The notes beneath the pieces are model-generated. The model searched no databases. It saw only the letters and a program-made list of their open reading frames with translations, and was not told where the DNA came from. The translations under genes were made by a program, and so were the position numbers. A DNA stretch of 64,000 nt from Bin5 sp034422415 (GTDB lineage Bacteria > Chloroflexota > Anaerolineae > Caldilineales > Caldilineaceae), in the NCBI GenBank assembly GCA_965202955.1, contig OZ241871.1:2542001-2606000 (forward strand). The letters run 5' to 3'. Shown here one piece after another: positions 48,851-57,565 of the stretch; positions within the stretch are counted from its first letter, which is position 1, and each line of letters opens with the position of its first letter.

Positions 48851-49750
48851 ATGGCAAACAAATATTCCGTCATCCTGGTCACGCTGGCGGGTGACGGCGG
48901 CAACGTCTGGGAAAAACCGCAGGAGGTCCTGGAGACGGTGGCTGAGGCCGGCTATGACGGTGTCGACCTGGATGCCGAGCCGGACCGGATCGATCCGCAA
49001 AAGTTCAACCAGGTGGCCTCAATGGCCGCCTCTTTGGGCCTGAAGGTACCGGCGCTCATCTGCGCCTGGGGCGGCTGGCATGCCGGCGAAGTCCGCGATC
49101 TGGCCTCCGGCGATGAATCGGTCCGCAGCTATGCCGTCCGTTACACCCAGAAATGCATCGACCTTGCCGCCACCTTTGACGATCCACCCATTCTCGAAAT
49201 CGCCGCGGTCCCGCCCGTCAACGAATACCCGGTCACGAGTGTGCCGCGCGCGGACCTGCGGCGCAACTTCGCCAAATCGGCGCGCGAGCTGGCCGACTAC
49301 GCCGCGCCGCGCGGTGTCGGCGTCGCCATCGAGCCGATCAACCGCTTCGAGGGCTACGCCGGCTTCCTGAATTCGATTGTAGAGGCAAAGAGCATCGCCG
49401 ACGAGGTGGGCGCCGACAATCTCGGCGTTCTCGCCGACTTTTTCCACGTCAATATCGAAGACGCCGCCCTGACCGACACGCTGCGCCACGCGGCCGACAA
49501 GCTCATGTGCATCCATCTTGCCGACAACAACCGCCAGGCGCCCGGCACCGGACACATCGATTTCCTGCAGGTAATCAGAACGCTGAACGCGATCGGCTAC
49601 AACGGCTACCTGTCGCTCGACGCCGTGCCGGCCAAGCCCGACTGGAAGACGCTGGTGAAGACCTCGATCAGCTTTATGAAGCAGATGGAGCAAACGGCCG
49701 CGCTGCAGGACCGCATCGGCGCCGCCGAACGCATGGCCTCAGCCGCCTGA
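48851..49750 (+). CDS. TIM-barrel sugar phosphate isomerase/epimerase family protein
   Basis: A 299-residue AP-endonuclease-2-like/xylose-isomerase-like TIM barrel: 'VLETVAEAGYDGVDLDAEPDRIDP', 'PALICAWGGWHAGEVRDLA', 'GVAIEPINRFEGYAGFLNSIVEAKSIADEVG' (Glu metal ligand), 'LGVLADFFHVNIED' (Asp/His ligands), 'MCIHLADNNRQAPGTGHIDF' and 'GYLSLDAVP'. The set of E, D, H and E/D positions fits an active metal-dependent isomerase or epimerase. The ATG has GGAG nearby upstream. It faces the sugar operon convergently and may work on the same sugars. Confidence 0.85.
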   Translation: MANKYSVILVTLAGDGGNVWEKPQEVLETVAEAGYDGVDLDAEPDRIDPQKFNQVASMAASLGLKVPALICAWGGWHAGEVRDLASGDESVRSYAVRYTQKCIDLAATFDDPPILEIAAVPPVNEYPVTSVPRADLRRNFAKSARELADYAAPRGVGVAIEPINRFEGYAGFLNSIVEAKSIADEVGADNLGVLADFFHVNIEDAALTDTLRHAADKLMCIHLADNNRQAPGTGHIDFLQVIRTLNAIGYNGYLSLDAVPAKPDWKTLVKTSISFMKQMEQTAALQDRIGAAERMASAA

Positions 49751-49800
49751 TCTGAGTCGTAACCGGCCTGCTGCCTGAGAGCGTGTCAGTCTTCTCCGCT

Positions 49801-50787
49801 TCAGTCGACGCGATACAGCGGCTCCAGCCCCGCCGCAATCCGCTCGATGTTTTCGGCGCCGGCCCCGGCGCGGTTGCGCGATGTGCCGTCGGTAACACCG
49901 GCGATGTGCGGGGTCGTTATCACGTTCGGCATACTGAAGATAGGTTCGTCCAGGTCCGGCGGCTCCTGCGAAAAAGTGTCCAGGCCGGCGCCGGCGAGCC
50001 GACCCTCCTCCAGCGCCGCGCTCAACGCCGCTTCGTCAACCAGCTCCCCGCGCGCGACATTGATCAACAGCGCGGTCGGCTTCAACAAGCCCAGCCGCCG
50101 CGCGTCGATGATGTGCCGCGTCTGCGCGGTCAGATGCAGATGCAGCGAGAGCACGTCGCAGGCGGCGATGACCCGGTCCAGCTCGTCCGGTTTGCCGACG
50201 AACTCCAGGTTGAAGCGGTCTATCTCCTCCTCTGACACATCCCGAATATCGATCGCCGCTATCCTCATGCCGAACGAGGACGCCCTACGCGCCAACTCTT
50301 GCCCGCTGGCGCCGAATCCGACAATCGCCAGCGACAGCCCATCAAGCGTCACTCCCATCGGTCGGTAGAAAATGCCCTGATCAAAGTTGGCCTGGGTCTC
50401 GGCGTACTGTCGCGTCAGCATCAGGATGTACATCATGGCGCATTCCGCCAGCGCCACGCTGCTGAACTGACCGGGGCAGTTTGCCACCGCGATGCCCCGC
50501 GCCCGCCAGTACTCCAGGTCAAAGTGATCGATCCCCGTACCCTGAATCTGCCACAGGCGCACCTGTCCAGACGCCGCATCGGCCATCTCCTTTGTGCCCA
50601 TCGACCCGCCGAGGTCCAGTACCACGTCGATGCCATCGAACTGCGGCGCCAGCGGCTGGTTGGCATCGTAAATCCGAAGATCGTGACGGTCATCGATGGC
50701 GGCCTCCAGGTCCCTCTGCCACGGTCGGGTCATCTCCGGCCCGGTGTAATGGGGCAGAAACAGAATTTTCAACCTGTCGCTCATCAT
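49801..50787 (-). CDS. D-isomer-specific 2-hydroxyacid dehydrogenase family protein
   Basis: A 328-residue NAD-dependent dehydrogenase. 'QIQGTGIDHFDLEYWRARGIAVANCPGQFSSVALAECAMMYIL', Rossmann 'LAIVGFGASGQELARRASSFGMRIAAID', catalytic Arg in 'INVARGELVDEAAL', Glu in 'GLDTFSQEPP' and His in 'TTPHIAGVT'. Similar to phosphoglycerate or glyoxylate/hydroxypyruvate reductases; the substrate is probably a sugar-derived 2-hydroxy acid given the neighbours. It is the last gene of the minus-strand sugar operon, after a CCACT-type spacer. Two tandem ATGs start it. Confidence 0.88.
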   Translation of the reverse strand: MMSDRLKILFLPHYTGPEMTRPWQRDLEAAIDDRHDLRIYDANQPLAPQFDGIDVVLDLGGSMGTKEMADAASGQVRLWQIQGTGIDHFDLEYWRARGIAVANCPGQFSSVALAECAMMYILMLTRQYAETQANFDQGIFYRPMGVTLDGLSLAIVGFGASGQELARRASSFGMRIAAIDIRDVSEEEIDRFNLEFVGKPDELDRVIAACDVLSLHLHLTAQTRHIIDARRLGLLKPTALLINVARGELVDEAALSAALEEGRLAGAGLDTFSQEPPDLDEPIFSMPNVITTPHIAGVTDGTSRNRAGAGAENIERIAAGLEPLYRVD

Positions 50788-50863
50788 TTCTCCTTGCTCC
50801 TCGGGCAGCGCGTGAAACGGCGGCCAATGCAGCTACGAACTATCGCCCACTTTCCACCATCCA

Positions 50864-51715
50864 CTATCCACTGTCGCTCGGCGCCTCGCCGCCGAAGGCC
50901 GCGATCAGATGCCGCTGCACGACGAAGGCGCCCGCGATCATCGGCAGCATCAGAATACTGGCCCAGGCCGAGAGCGGGCCCCAATCGGCCAACGCCTCCT
51001 CGCCCCCGGCGTAGCGGGCAAATCCCATGATCGCAAGCGGCGCGCCGCCCCCGCTGCCGATAATGACCGGTATGATGAACTGGTTCCAGGAGAACAGCGC
51101 CGCCAGAATCGTGGCCGCGCCAACACTGGGCGCGGCGAGTGGGAGATTGACTCTCAAGAAGGCGGTGAACGGAGTCCCACCGTCGATCAGGACCGCCTCA
51201 TCCAGCTCGCGTGGGATCTGGGTGAACGCGGCCCACAACACGAGAATGACGAAAGGCAGCGTCGCCAGCTGGTACGCGATCATCAGGCCGTAAAACGAGC
51301 CGGTCAAACGGAGCGAGCGGAACGCGATCAGGAGCGGAATCAGCAGAACGATCACCGGAATAAATCGCGTCGACATTACGATTCCACCCAGTCCGACCGC
51401 CACGATGCCTCCCGAGCGCGCCAGGTAGTAGGCGGCCGGCGCGCCGATCAGGAGCGACAGAACTGTCGCGCCCATGGTAACGACGATGCTGGAGCGCAAT
51501 CCGGGCAACAGGCTGCCCTGTTCGATCACGATGCGGTAGTTCTCCAGCGTCGGCGTGAACAGCAGCTTGGGCGGGACCGTCGCAATGTCGGTCGCGAATT
51601 TGAACGAGGACAGAAACGTCCACAGGATCGGCGTGACCGTGAGGATGAGCGTGATCGCGATAAAAACGTACGAGGCGGTGTCCGCGATCCAGGCGCGCAG
51701 GTCTCTGCTGTGCAT
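50864..51715 (-). CDS. Sugar ABC transporter permease (MalG-like)
   Basis: A 283-residue inner-membrane permease with six hydrophobic segments. The ABC-interaction loop reads 'ELDEAVLIDGGTPFTAFLRVNLPLAAPSV' (EAA motif, x-D-G-A/G-x-x-x-x-x-F). The N-terminal 'YVFIAITLILTVTPILWTFLSSFK' is typical of CUT1 family second permeases. The ATG overlaps the stop of the upstream permease (TAATG), so the two are translationally coupled. Confidence 0.93.
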   Translation of the reverse strand: MHSRDLRAWIADTASYVFIAITLILTVTPILWTFLSSFKFATDIATVPPKLLFTPTLENYRIVIEQGSLLPGLRSSIVVTMGATVLSLLIGAPAAYYLARSGGIVAVGLGGIVMSTRFIPVIVLLIPLLIAFRSLRLTGSFYGLMIAYQLATLPFVILVLWAAFTQIPRELDEAVLIDGGTPFTAFLRVNLPLAAPSVGAATILAALFSWNQFIIPVIIGSGGGAPLAIMGFARYAGGEEALADWGPLSAWASILMLPMIAGAFVVQRHLIAAFGGEAPSDSG

Positions 51716-52614
51716 TATGTCTCCACCAGCCGTTCCTCGGGGGGGCCGCTCAGCGCCAGAATGATCAACCCCAGAACCACCAGCACCAGGGTAACGACCA
51801 CCGCCATCGCGCTGGCATAGCCGAGATTGGTGTGCTGCGAAAACATCTTGTAGATGTAGATGCTGACCAGGTTGGTTGCGTTGGCCGGTCCTCCTCCAGT
51901 CAACATGAAGACCAGGTCGAACTGCCGGAAGGCGAAGGTGAGTTGAAACAGGACGACCGTAAACAGCTGCGGCTTGATCAGCGGGACCAGGATGAATCTG
52001 ACCTCATCCCACGCCGACGCGCCTTCGATTTTGGCGGCTTCAAACGGTTCGGGCGGAACACGCCGGATGCCGGCGTCGAGGATGAGGACCGCCAGCGGCA
52101 CGCGCAGCCAGGCCTCGGTCAGCACAACCGCCATCAGTGCCGTGTTCGTCTCCACCAGCCAGCCCAGCGGGGAAAGGCCGGCCAGCGAAAGCGCGTAGTT
52201 CGCCAGTCCGTAGGCCGGGTCCCAGATGTAAACGCGAAACACGCCGCCAATTACGGCCGGCGCGATGATGGCCGAGCAGGTGAGAATGGTGAGGATGATC
52301 GGCTTGCCGCGAATCAACTCCCTGCCGCGTCGCTTGCGGTTGAGCACGTAGGCGATCAGAAATCCCCAGACAACGACGATCAGGATGCTGGCGAGCGTGT
52401 AGACGGTTGTGGTTATCAGAGAGTCCAGCAGCGTCTTGTCTGTCAGGGCGCGGGCGTAGTTGTCGAGTCCGTTGAACCCGATCAGGTCGGGCCGCGTGAA
52501 CAGCCACTTGAAAAAGCTGACCCGGATCGCAAAATAGACAGGATAGAGATAGACGATGGCGAGAACGACGACCAGGGGCGCTACAAAATAGAGCGGCTGC
52601 TTCTGCTTGGACAC
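51715..52614 (-). CDS. Sugar ABC transporter permease (MalF-like)
   Basis: A 299-residue permease: 'FVAPLVVVLAIVYLYPVYFAIRVSFFKW' first segment and the EAA loop 'PPEPFEAAKIEGASAWDEVRFILVPLIKPQLF'. Partner of the MalG-like protein in a CUT1-type importer. The GTG at 52614 has CCTCC on the plus strand (GGAGG) 5 bases upstream, favouring it over upstream codons. Confidence 0.93.
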   Translation of the reverse strand: MSKQKQPLYFVAPLVVVLAIVYLYPVYFAIRVSFFKWLFTRPDLIGFNGLDNYARALTDKTLLDSLITTTVYTLASILIVVVWGFLIAYVLNRKRRGRELIRGKPIILTILTCSAIIAPAVIGGVFRVYIWDPAYGLANYALSLAGLSPLGWLVETNTALMAVVLTEAWLRVPLAVLILDAGIRRVPPEPFEAAKIEGASAWDEVRFILVPLIKPQLFTVVLFQLTFAFRQFDLVFMLTGGGPANATNLVSIYIYKMFSQHTNLGYASAMAVVVTLVLVVLGLIILALSGPPEERLVET

Positions 52615-52686
52615 GCGTTCCTCCAACTGCGGATGGGAGTGGCCGGCGCTGCAGACCACCCGTCACGCTTCACGGGCCAATGCAGT

Positions 52687-53802
52687 TCAGGGGACGACGA
52701 CCGCTTTGAGCGCCTCCAGCCGACGGCTCGTCTCCAGGCCCTCGCGCACGCCCTCCAGGTCAAAGCGGTGGGTGATCATCTCGGAGAAGGGCACCGTCTT
52801 GTGGAAGGCGCGCATGACCTCCAGCACCGTGCCAAACGTAGCCGGCGGCAGCGTCCACGAACCGTGGATGTTCAGGTGTTTATAACAGAGCAGACTGGGG
52901 TCGAATTCGATCGTGCCCTGTCGCGTAAAGGAGCCTACCTCGACGATTGTGCCGCCGCGCCGCGCCAGCTCCAGCGCTTCGCCAAAGGCCTGCGGAATGC
53001 CGGCCGCCTCGATGACGATATCCGCGCCCAGCTGATGCGGAGTCAGCGCCCGCACAGCCTCCAGCCGCTCCCCAGGGTCGGTCACGTCATCGATGTTGAT
53101 CACATGGTCTGCGCCCAGCCGTTTGCAAATGTCGAGACGGCCCTGCGGCGCGCCGATCACGATCACCTGCGTCGCGCCCGACAGTTTCGCCAGCACAGCC
53201 GCGCTCGCGCCGATCGCGCCCGCGCCCTGTACGACGACCGTTTGCCCCAGCCCGAGGCCGTCCAGCCGGTCTGGCGTCCCCGGCCGGTGCGCCCGCTGCA
53301 CCGCGGCCAGCGCAATCCCAATCGGGTCCACCAGCACCGCTACCTCGGTCGGCACCTCGTCGGGCACGCGGTAGACTAGCCCGTCTCCCTTTATGTAGAA
53401 ACGCTCCGCGAACGCGCCCATCCCCTCTTCGCCGGGATCATCGAACACGCCGCCCATGCACAGCCACGGAGCCAGTAGCGTGCGGCAGGCGTAACACTGG
53501 CCGCAGTTGAGATTGATATAGACGACCCGGTCGCCGAGGCTGATGCTGTTTCCCAGGTGGTCGACCGTCGGGAAGCCGCTGCCCTTCTCGACGATCGTGC
53601 CCACGTACTCATGGCCGAGCACATAGGGCATCTTCATCGGCAGGGGGAACGATTCCGGCGTGTAAAAGAGGTGCACGTCGGTGCCGCAGATGCCGCACAT
53701 TTCAATCTTGATGACGGCGTCTTTCTCCCTCGCCTGCGGGACCGGGCGCGCCTGCACCTCGATATGCTGCGGGCGGGTAACCACTGCGGCCTTCATCGTC
53801 AT
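52687..53802 (-). CDS. Zinc-dependent medium-chain alcohol/polyol dehydrogenase
   Basis: A 371-residue MDR family enzyme. Catalytic zinc Cys in 'IEMCGICGTDVHLFY', 'GHEYVGTIVEKG', structural zinc cysteines in 'CGQCYACRTLLAPWLC', and the NAD site 'TVVVQGAGAIGASAAVLAKLSGATQVIVIG'. Similar to threonine, sorbitol or galactitol dehydrogenases. Within this operon it likely oxidises a polyol or sugar acid. ATG 53802 has AGAGG 5 bases upstream on the minus strand. Confidence 0.9.
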   Translation of the reverse strand: MTMKAAVVTRPQHIEVQARPVPQAREKDAVIKIEMCGICGTDVHLFYTPESFPLPMKMPYVLGHEYVGTIVEKGSGFPTVDHLGNSISLGDRVVYINLNCGQCYACRTLLAPWLCMGGVFDDPGEEGMGAFAERFYIKGDGLVYRVPDEVPTEVAVLVDPIGIALAAVQRAHRPGTPDRLDGLGLGQTVVVQGAGAIGASAAVLAKLSGATQVIVIGAPQGRLDICKRLGADHVINIDDVTDPGERLEAVRALTPHQLGADIVIEAAGIPQAFGEALELARRGGTIVEVGSFTRQGTIEFDPSLLCYKHLNIHGSWTLPPATFGTVLEVMRAFHKTVPFSEMITHRFDLEGVREGLETSRRLEALKAVVVP

Positions 53803-53903
53803 CTTGACCTCTCCTTGTCTGAGTCTGCCTTCACATTGCCAACCCGCTTTTCCGGCGCACGGCACCGGTCATGCTTCAACGAAAGGCCCGCCCACAACTG
53901 CGT

Positions 53904-54788
53904 TCAACCACCGAACGGAAAAGCCGGCACCCCGCGCGCACCCACCTTCACCCGCAACAGTGAACCGGCCAGCGGCTGCTCGCGCAGCGCCTGCTCATCC
54001 ATCAGATAGCGGCACGAGGTGATGTAGAGCTCATCCAGATTGTCGCCGCCGAACGTGCAGGAGGTTATCTGCTCGACCGGCACGAGCACCTTCTCGAGCA
54101 GCGCCCCGCTCTGCGGGTCGTAGCGCCACACGCCCCAGCCGCCGAAAACGGCAATCCAGACCATGCCCTCTTCGTCGATCGTCATGCCGTCAAAGTGGCC
54201 CGGCCCCTCGTTTTCTATGACAACCCGCTCGTTGTCGATGTCGCCGCTCTCCAGGTCGTAGTCCCACGCCCTCACATTGTCGCGCGCCGTGTCGATGTAG
54301 TACATCGTGCGGTTGTCGAGGCTCCAGACGATACCGTTCGAGATCGTGACCGGCTCGACCTTGCGCGAAACCGAGTGGTCGATCTCCAGGCAGTAGAGCG
54401 CGCCACGGTCCGCCTCGCCGTTGAACTCCATCGTGCCGGCCCAGAAGCGGCCCGCGGGATCGCATTTGCCGTCGTTGAAACGGTTGGCGGGGATATCGCG
54501 CTCCGGGTCGGCGACCGGCGTCACCTTCTCGGTCTCCAGGTCCAGCGCGGCAAAGCCGTTGTGCAGCGCCACCATCACGCCGCCGCTCGCCCTCGGCACC
54601 ACGGTCCCGACCGTTTGGCCGACGTCGATGGCCCGGTTTTGCCCGGTCTTCGGGTCGAACACGTACAATTGGCTTCCCAGAATATCCAACCAGTAGAGGA
54701 CGCTCTTGTCCGCGTCCCAGATCGCGCCCTCGCCCACAATCGCCTCAACACGTACTGCAACCTCCGGCTCCACTCGTCTCTCGTTCAC
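53904..54788 (-). CDS. SMP-30/gluconolactonase family protein
   Basis: A 294-residue six-bladed beta-propeller lactonase: 'VGEGAIWDADKSVLYWLDI' (metal Glu), 'VVPRASGGVMVALHNGFAALD', 'ANRFNDGKCDPAGRFWAGTME' (metal Asn/Asp region), 'ISNGIVWSLDNRTMYYIDTARD' and 'FDGMTIDEEGMVWIAVFGGWGVWRYDP'. It hydrolyses sugar lactones made by a dehydrogenase, here perhaps the operon's SDR or MDR. The GTG at 54788 is 6 bases after AGGAGA. It lies downstream of the MNT/HEPN insertion. Confidence 0.9.
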   Translation of the reverse strand: MNERRVEPEVAVRVEAIVGEGAIWDADKSVLYWLDILGSQLYVFDPKTGQNRAIDVGQTVGTVVPRASGGVMVALHNGFAALDLETEKVTPVADPERDIPANRFNDGKCDPAGRFWAGTMEFNGEADRGALYCLEIDHSVSRKVEPVTISNGIVWSLDNRTMYYIDTARDNVRAWDYDLESGDIDNERVVIENEGPGHFDGMTIDEEGMVWIAVFGGWGVWRYDPQSGALLEKVLVPVEQITSCTFGGDNLDELYITSCRYLMDEQALREQPLAGSLLRVKVGARGVPAFPFGG

Positions 54789-54845
54789 TTGTCGTCTCCT
54801 GGATCCAACGCCCTGAAGCCTCACCGAATTCTGCACCTGAAGATC

Positions 54846-55247
54846 CTACACATCCGGCGGCAAGCGTTCCTCTAAGAATACCCAAACTTCCCGTGCCAAT
54901 GCCAGTGCTTCTTATTCTTCCTCTTCCGTCAACCCTGGCAGTTCGCCCGGATAGCGAACTGCGACTGCATAAGGTGTTAGCGTAATCGCAGCATGGTGGA
55001 GCGTGTTGAAGGATGTATCAAGTGGCAGACACATCGCAAGCAAAGCAACAAGTGAGTGCGTTCTCTTAATTGGTTCATCGTGCCAGGTCAGAAATGCTTT
55101 CAGGGCTCTTTCGCTTGCTTGCTGACAATGAAAACTGGCTGCGTCGCACAAAGGCTGAGGTCGCGCCAGCAACCACTCGGCGGATTGGCGATCATGCCGC
55201 CCTTTGCGCAGCCAAGCTCGAACCTCGTCGGCTTTGGCTTCATCCAT
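54846..55247 (-). pseudogene. HEPN-domain toxin-like gene interrupted by a nonsense codon
   Basis: Residues 1-111 are a HEPN domain ('FHCQQASERALKAFLTWHDEPIKRTHSLVALL', 'YAVAVRYPGELPGLTEEEE'). A TAA (54914-54912) stops the frame after EEEE, yet the same frame continues 'EALALAREVWVFLEERLPPDV' to TAG at 54848-54846. That is exactly the missing last helix of a ~133-residue HEPN protein. So a GAA-to-TAA change has cut the protein. The ATG overlaps the end of the upstream nucleotidyltransferase by 8 bases (ATGGATGA). The HEPN RNase motif R-x(4-6)-H is not evident. Partner of the MNT antitoxin-like gene. Confidence 0.75.
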
Positions 55248-55560
55248 AGAGCAGCTTACCTTCAGCTCTTACCCTGGACGGTAATGAAGATTTCACCCGA
55301 CAGCCGCGCTGAAACTCTGCTTTCGTCAGTACGATCACATCAACCGGGGTCGTTAAGCCCCACAGAAGATCGTACGAAAGCGCCTCGCGCTTGTGGCGAG
55401 GCAAATCAGAGTCCGGCAGGATGAGTAACAGGTCGATGTCGCTTCCCGGATCGGTCTGCCCACGGGCCTGCGAGCCCAACAGATAGATACTTTCCGGCTC
55501 CATCCCGCGTACCAGCCGGTCAACGATCTCCTTCAGTTTTTCAGAGTGTATTTCGTACAT
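55240..55560 (-). CDS. MNT-domain nucleotidyltransferase, antitoxin-like
   Basis: A 106-residue minimal nucleotidyltransferase: 'YLLGSQARGQTDPGSDIDLLLILPDSD' with G29-S30 and the metal pair D41/D43, third Asp D74 in 'TPVDVIVL'. In MNT/HEPN modules the MNT protein modifies (AMPylates) and silences the HEPN partner. The ATG at 55560 gives the family N-terminus. It overlaps the HEPN gene by 8 bases and sits 52 bases after the DUF4432 gene, inserted into an otherwise continuous sugar operon. Confidence 0.88.
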   Translation of the reverse strand: MYEIHSEKLKEIVDRLVRGMEPESIYLLGSQARGQTDPGSDIDLLLILPDSDLPRHKREALSYDLLWGLTTPVDVIVLTKAEFQRGCRVKSSLPSRVRAEGKLLYG

Positions 55561-55612
55561 CTTTGCGCGTTTCGCGTTAAGGCGGAAAGGAAATGGTTCG
55601 TCGCCTTTGACT

Positions 55613-56758
55613 TCAATTTGCCCCGTTACGGACAGCCGCGATATGCTTTTCAATCTCCTGAAACTCGGCCTCGGTCTCCAGCACACCGACCTCCAACTCG
55701 TACGTAACCGTCTCAGCCGGTTCGAGCACCTTCAGCCGGCCCTGCGCGCGTTCGGCCGCCCTACCGCCCTGGCGGCAGTTGCCCGGCTCGAGGCCGACGA
55801 CGTATGACTGGTGCTGCAGCACCTTCCACAGCGTGAATTCGGGCAGCGTCCGGCCGCTGTACTTCAGGTACAGACCGATGCCGTCTCCCTGGGGAAACCC
55901 GCGGTTCAGCAACGCCACGGTGACGTCGCCGTTCTCGTCCGCCCCCATCACGAGATTGTATACGCGATTGACGTACTGCGGCTGCTGCGGCGGGCCGAAG
56001 CGGTTGTAGCGCTCGATCTCCTGCGTCGACGACTCGTGGATCGCCCGGCTCATCTCCGCGCCCAGCATCTGGTCCCACGTGATATCCCAGGGGACCACCT
56101 CGCGCGCAGGCGCGACCAGTACCGTTTCGTCGTCGAGCAGGGGAAAGCCGAAATTCATGTGGTAGACCAGCATGTGCGCGGCCGGTTCAAAGCCCAGGTT
56201 CTCAACCGTGTCGCGAATGTGCAGCGCCTTCTCGCCCATCCTGCACCATACCTTGCGCGTCAGACACAGGTTCTCCCCCAGCGGGACGCTCTCGCGCACC
56301 CGCCCTTGCGCCCACATCACATAGTCGTCACCGTCCCAATACCCGTCCAGCATGACGTTGCGCGCTGGGATGTAGCTGGCCCTGCCGTGCAGCGAAAACT
56401 CCTGCCCCTCGTCCACGCTGGCATGTCCCGCCGCGGCCAGGCCGCACGTCGCCAGCAGGCCGCCGAAAAAGCCCCGGGACCAGCCGGCCGGCGTAAATTC
56501 ATAGTACCAGGGCCCCACTTCCCCTGTTGACGAGCGCCAGGCGAGGGGAATCTCCTTGAACTCCAGGCGCGCAATGTCCATACCGCGCGAAGGCAGCACC
56601 GTAAAGTTGAGGCCGGACCCGCTGCTGAAATCGATTGCGGCGACACCGGCCTCGCTGCCCTCGCGCAGCTCGACGCTGCGCACGCCGCCAACCTGCGAGA
56701 TATCCCCCACCCGCTGCAGAATCTCCTGCTTGCTGAACTGTCTTCCCCAGAGTTCCAC
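55613..56758 (-). CDS. DUF4432-family aldose-1-epimerase-like protein
   Basis: A 381-residue galactose-mutarotase-like beta-sandwich protein: 'LNFTVLPSRGMDIARLEFKEIPLAW', 'RGFFGGLLATCGL', 'FSLHGRASYIPARNV', 'YHMNFGFPLLDDETVLVAP' and 'LWKVLQHQSYVVGLEPGNCRQGGRAAERAQGRL'. The RGMD, LHGR and H-NFG segments mark DUF4432. Mutarotation or isomerisation of an acyclic or lactol sugar is inferred. The start GTG 56758 has a G-rich AGG-type site upstream. Operon member between the SDR and the MNT/HEPN pair. Confidence 0.85.
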   Translation of the reverse strand: MELWGRQFSKQEILQRVGDISQVGGVRSVELREGSEAGVAAIDFSSGSGLNFTVLPSRGMDIARLEFKEIPLAWRSSTGEVGPWYYEFTPAGWSRGFFGGLLATCGLAAAGHASVDEGQEFSLHGRASYIPARNVMLDGYWDGDDYVMWAQGRVRESVPLGENLCLTRKVWCRMGEKALHIRDTVENLGFEPAAHMLVYHMNFGFPLLDDETVLVAPAREVVPWDITWDQMLGAEMSRAIHESSTQEIERYNRFGPPQQPQYVNRVYNLVMGADENGDVTVALLNRGFPQGDGIGLYLKYSGRTLPEFTLWKVLQHQSYVVGLEPGNCRQGGRAAERAQGRLKVLEPAETVTYELEVGVLETEAEFQEIEKHIAAVRNGAN

Positions 56759-56782
56759 CTGAATTCCCCCGGTTGTCGCCGG

Positions 56783-57562
56783 TCAGTCAGGACTGAAGCC
56801 GGCCATCGCGTGCAAACCGCCGTCGGCCAGGACCGCCGCGCCGACGATGAAGCGTGCGGCGTCCGACGCCAGGTAGGCGATCACATCCGCAATCTCTTCG
56901 CTGTCCGAAAATCGCCCAATGCGCGTCTGCTTTTTCAGTGCGGCTTCGTCGAACGGCAGCTCATGCTCATCGAAGTAGGCGCGCGCCATCGGCGTGTCAA
57001 CTGCACCGGGCAGGACCGCGTTGACGCGGATTCCCTGCGGCAGCAGGTCGAGCGCCATCCCCCGCGTCAGCCCCACAACACCGGCCTTGGACGCGGCGTA
57101 CACCGCGAATCCCGCCATCGTAACCTGCGCATTGAGCGACGCCACATTGACGATGCAGCCGCCGCCGCGCCGGCGCAGCTGCGGAATCGCGTACTTGCTG
57201 ACAAGGAAGACGCCCTTCAGGTTCGTGCCGTGCATCTGCTCCCATTCGTCTTCGCTCGTCTCTTCGACGCTCTGGCCGACAATCTGCATGCCGGCGTTGT
57301 TGACAAGCACGTCGAGGCCGTCGAAATCGGCCGCAACCGCCGCGCACATGCGCCGCACCTGCTCTGCGCTGGAGACATCACACTCGATGAAGGTGGCGCT
57401 GCCGCCGGCCTCTTCTATCGCCGAGACAGTGGCCCGCCCGTTCGGCCCGTTGCGGTCGGCGACGATCAGGGTTGCGCCTTCTGCGGCGAAGAGCAAGGCG
57501 GTGGCGCGGCCGATGCCGGCGCCACCGCCCGTGACAAGGACGAGCTTGTCTTGGAAGCGCAC
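56783..57562 (-). CDS. SDR family oxidoreductase (FabG-like) of the sugar operon
   Basis: A 259-residue short-chain dehydrogenase: 'VLVTGGGAGIGRATALLFAAEGATLIVADRN', 'LVNNAGMQIVG', catalytic Tyr-Lys in 'YAASKAGVVGLTRGMALDL', 'AVLPGAVDTPMARAYF' and C-terminal 'AAVLADGGLHAM'. In sugar operons such SDRs oxidise aldoses to lactones. The GTG at 57562 follows GGAG and begins four bases after the stop of the binding-protein gene, so it is tightly coupled. Confidence 0.9.
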   Translation of the reverse strand: MRFQDKLVLVTGGGAGIGRATALLFAAEGATLIVADRNGPNGRATVSAIEEAGGSATFIECDVSSAEQVRRMCAAVAADFDGLDVLVNNAGMQIVGQSVEETSEDEWEQMHGTNLKGVFLVSKYAIPQLRRRGGGCIVNVASLNAQVTMAGFAVYAASKAGVVGLTRGMALDLLPQGIRVNAVLPGAVDTPMARAYFDEHELPFDEAALKKQTRIGRFSDSEEIADVIAYLASDAARFIVGAAVLADGGLHAMAGFSPD

Positions 57563-57565
57563 CAA

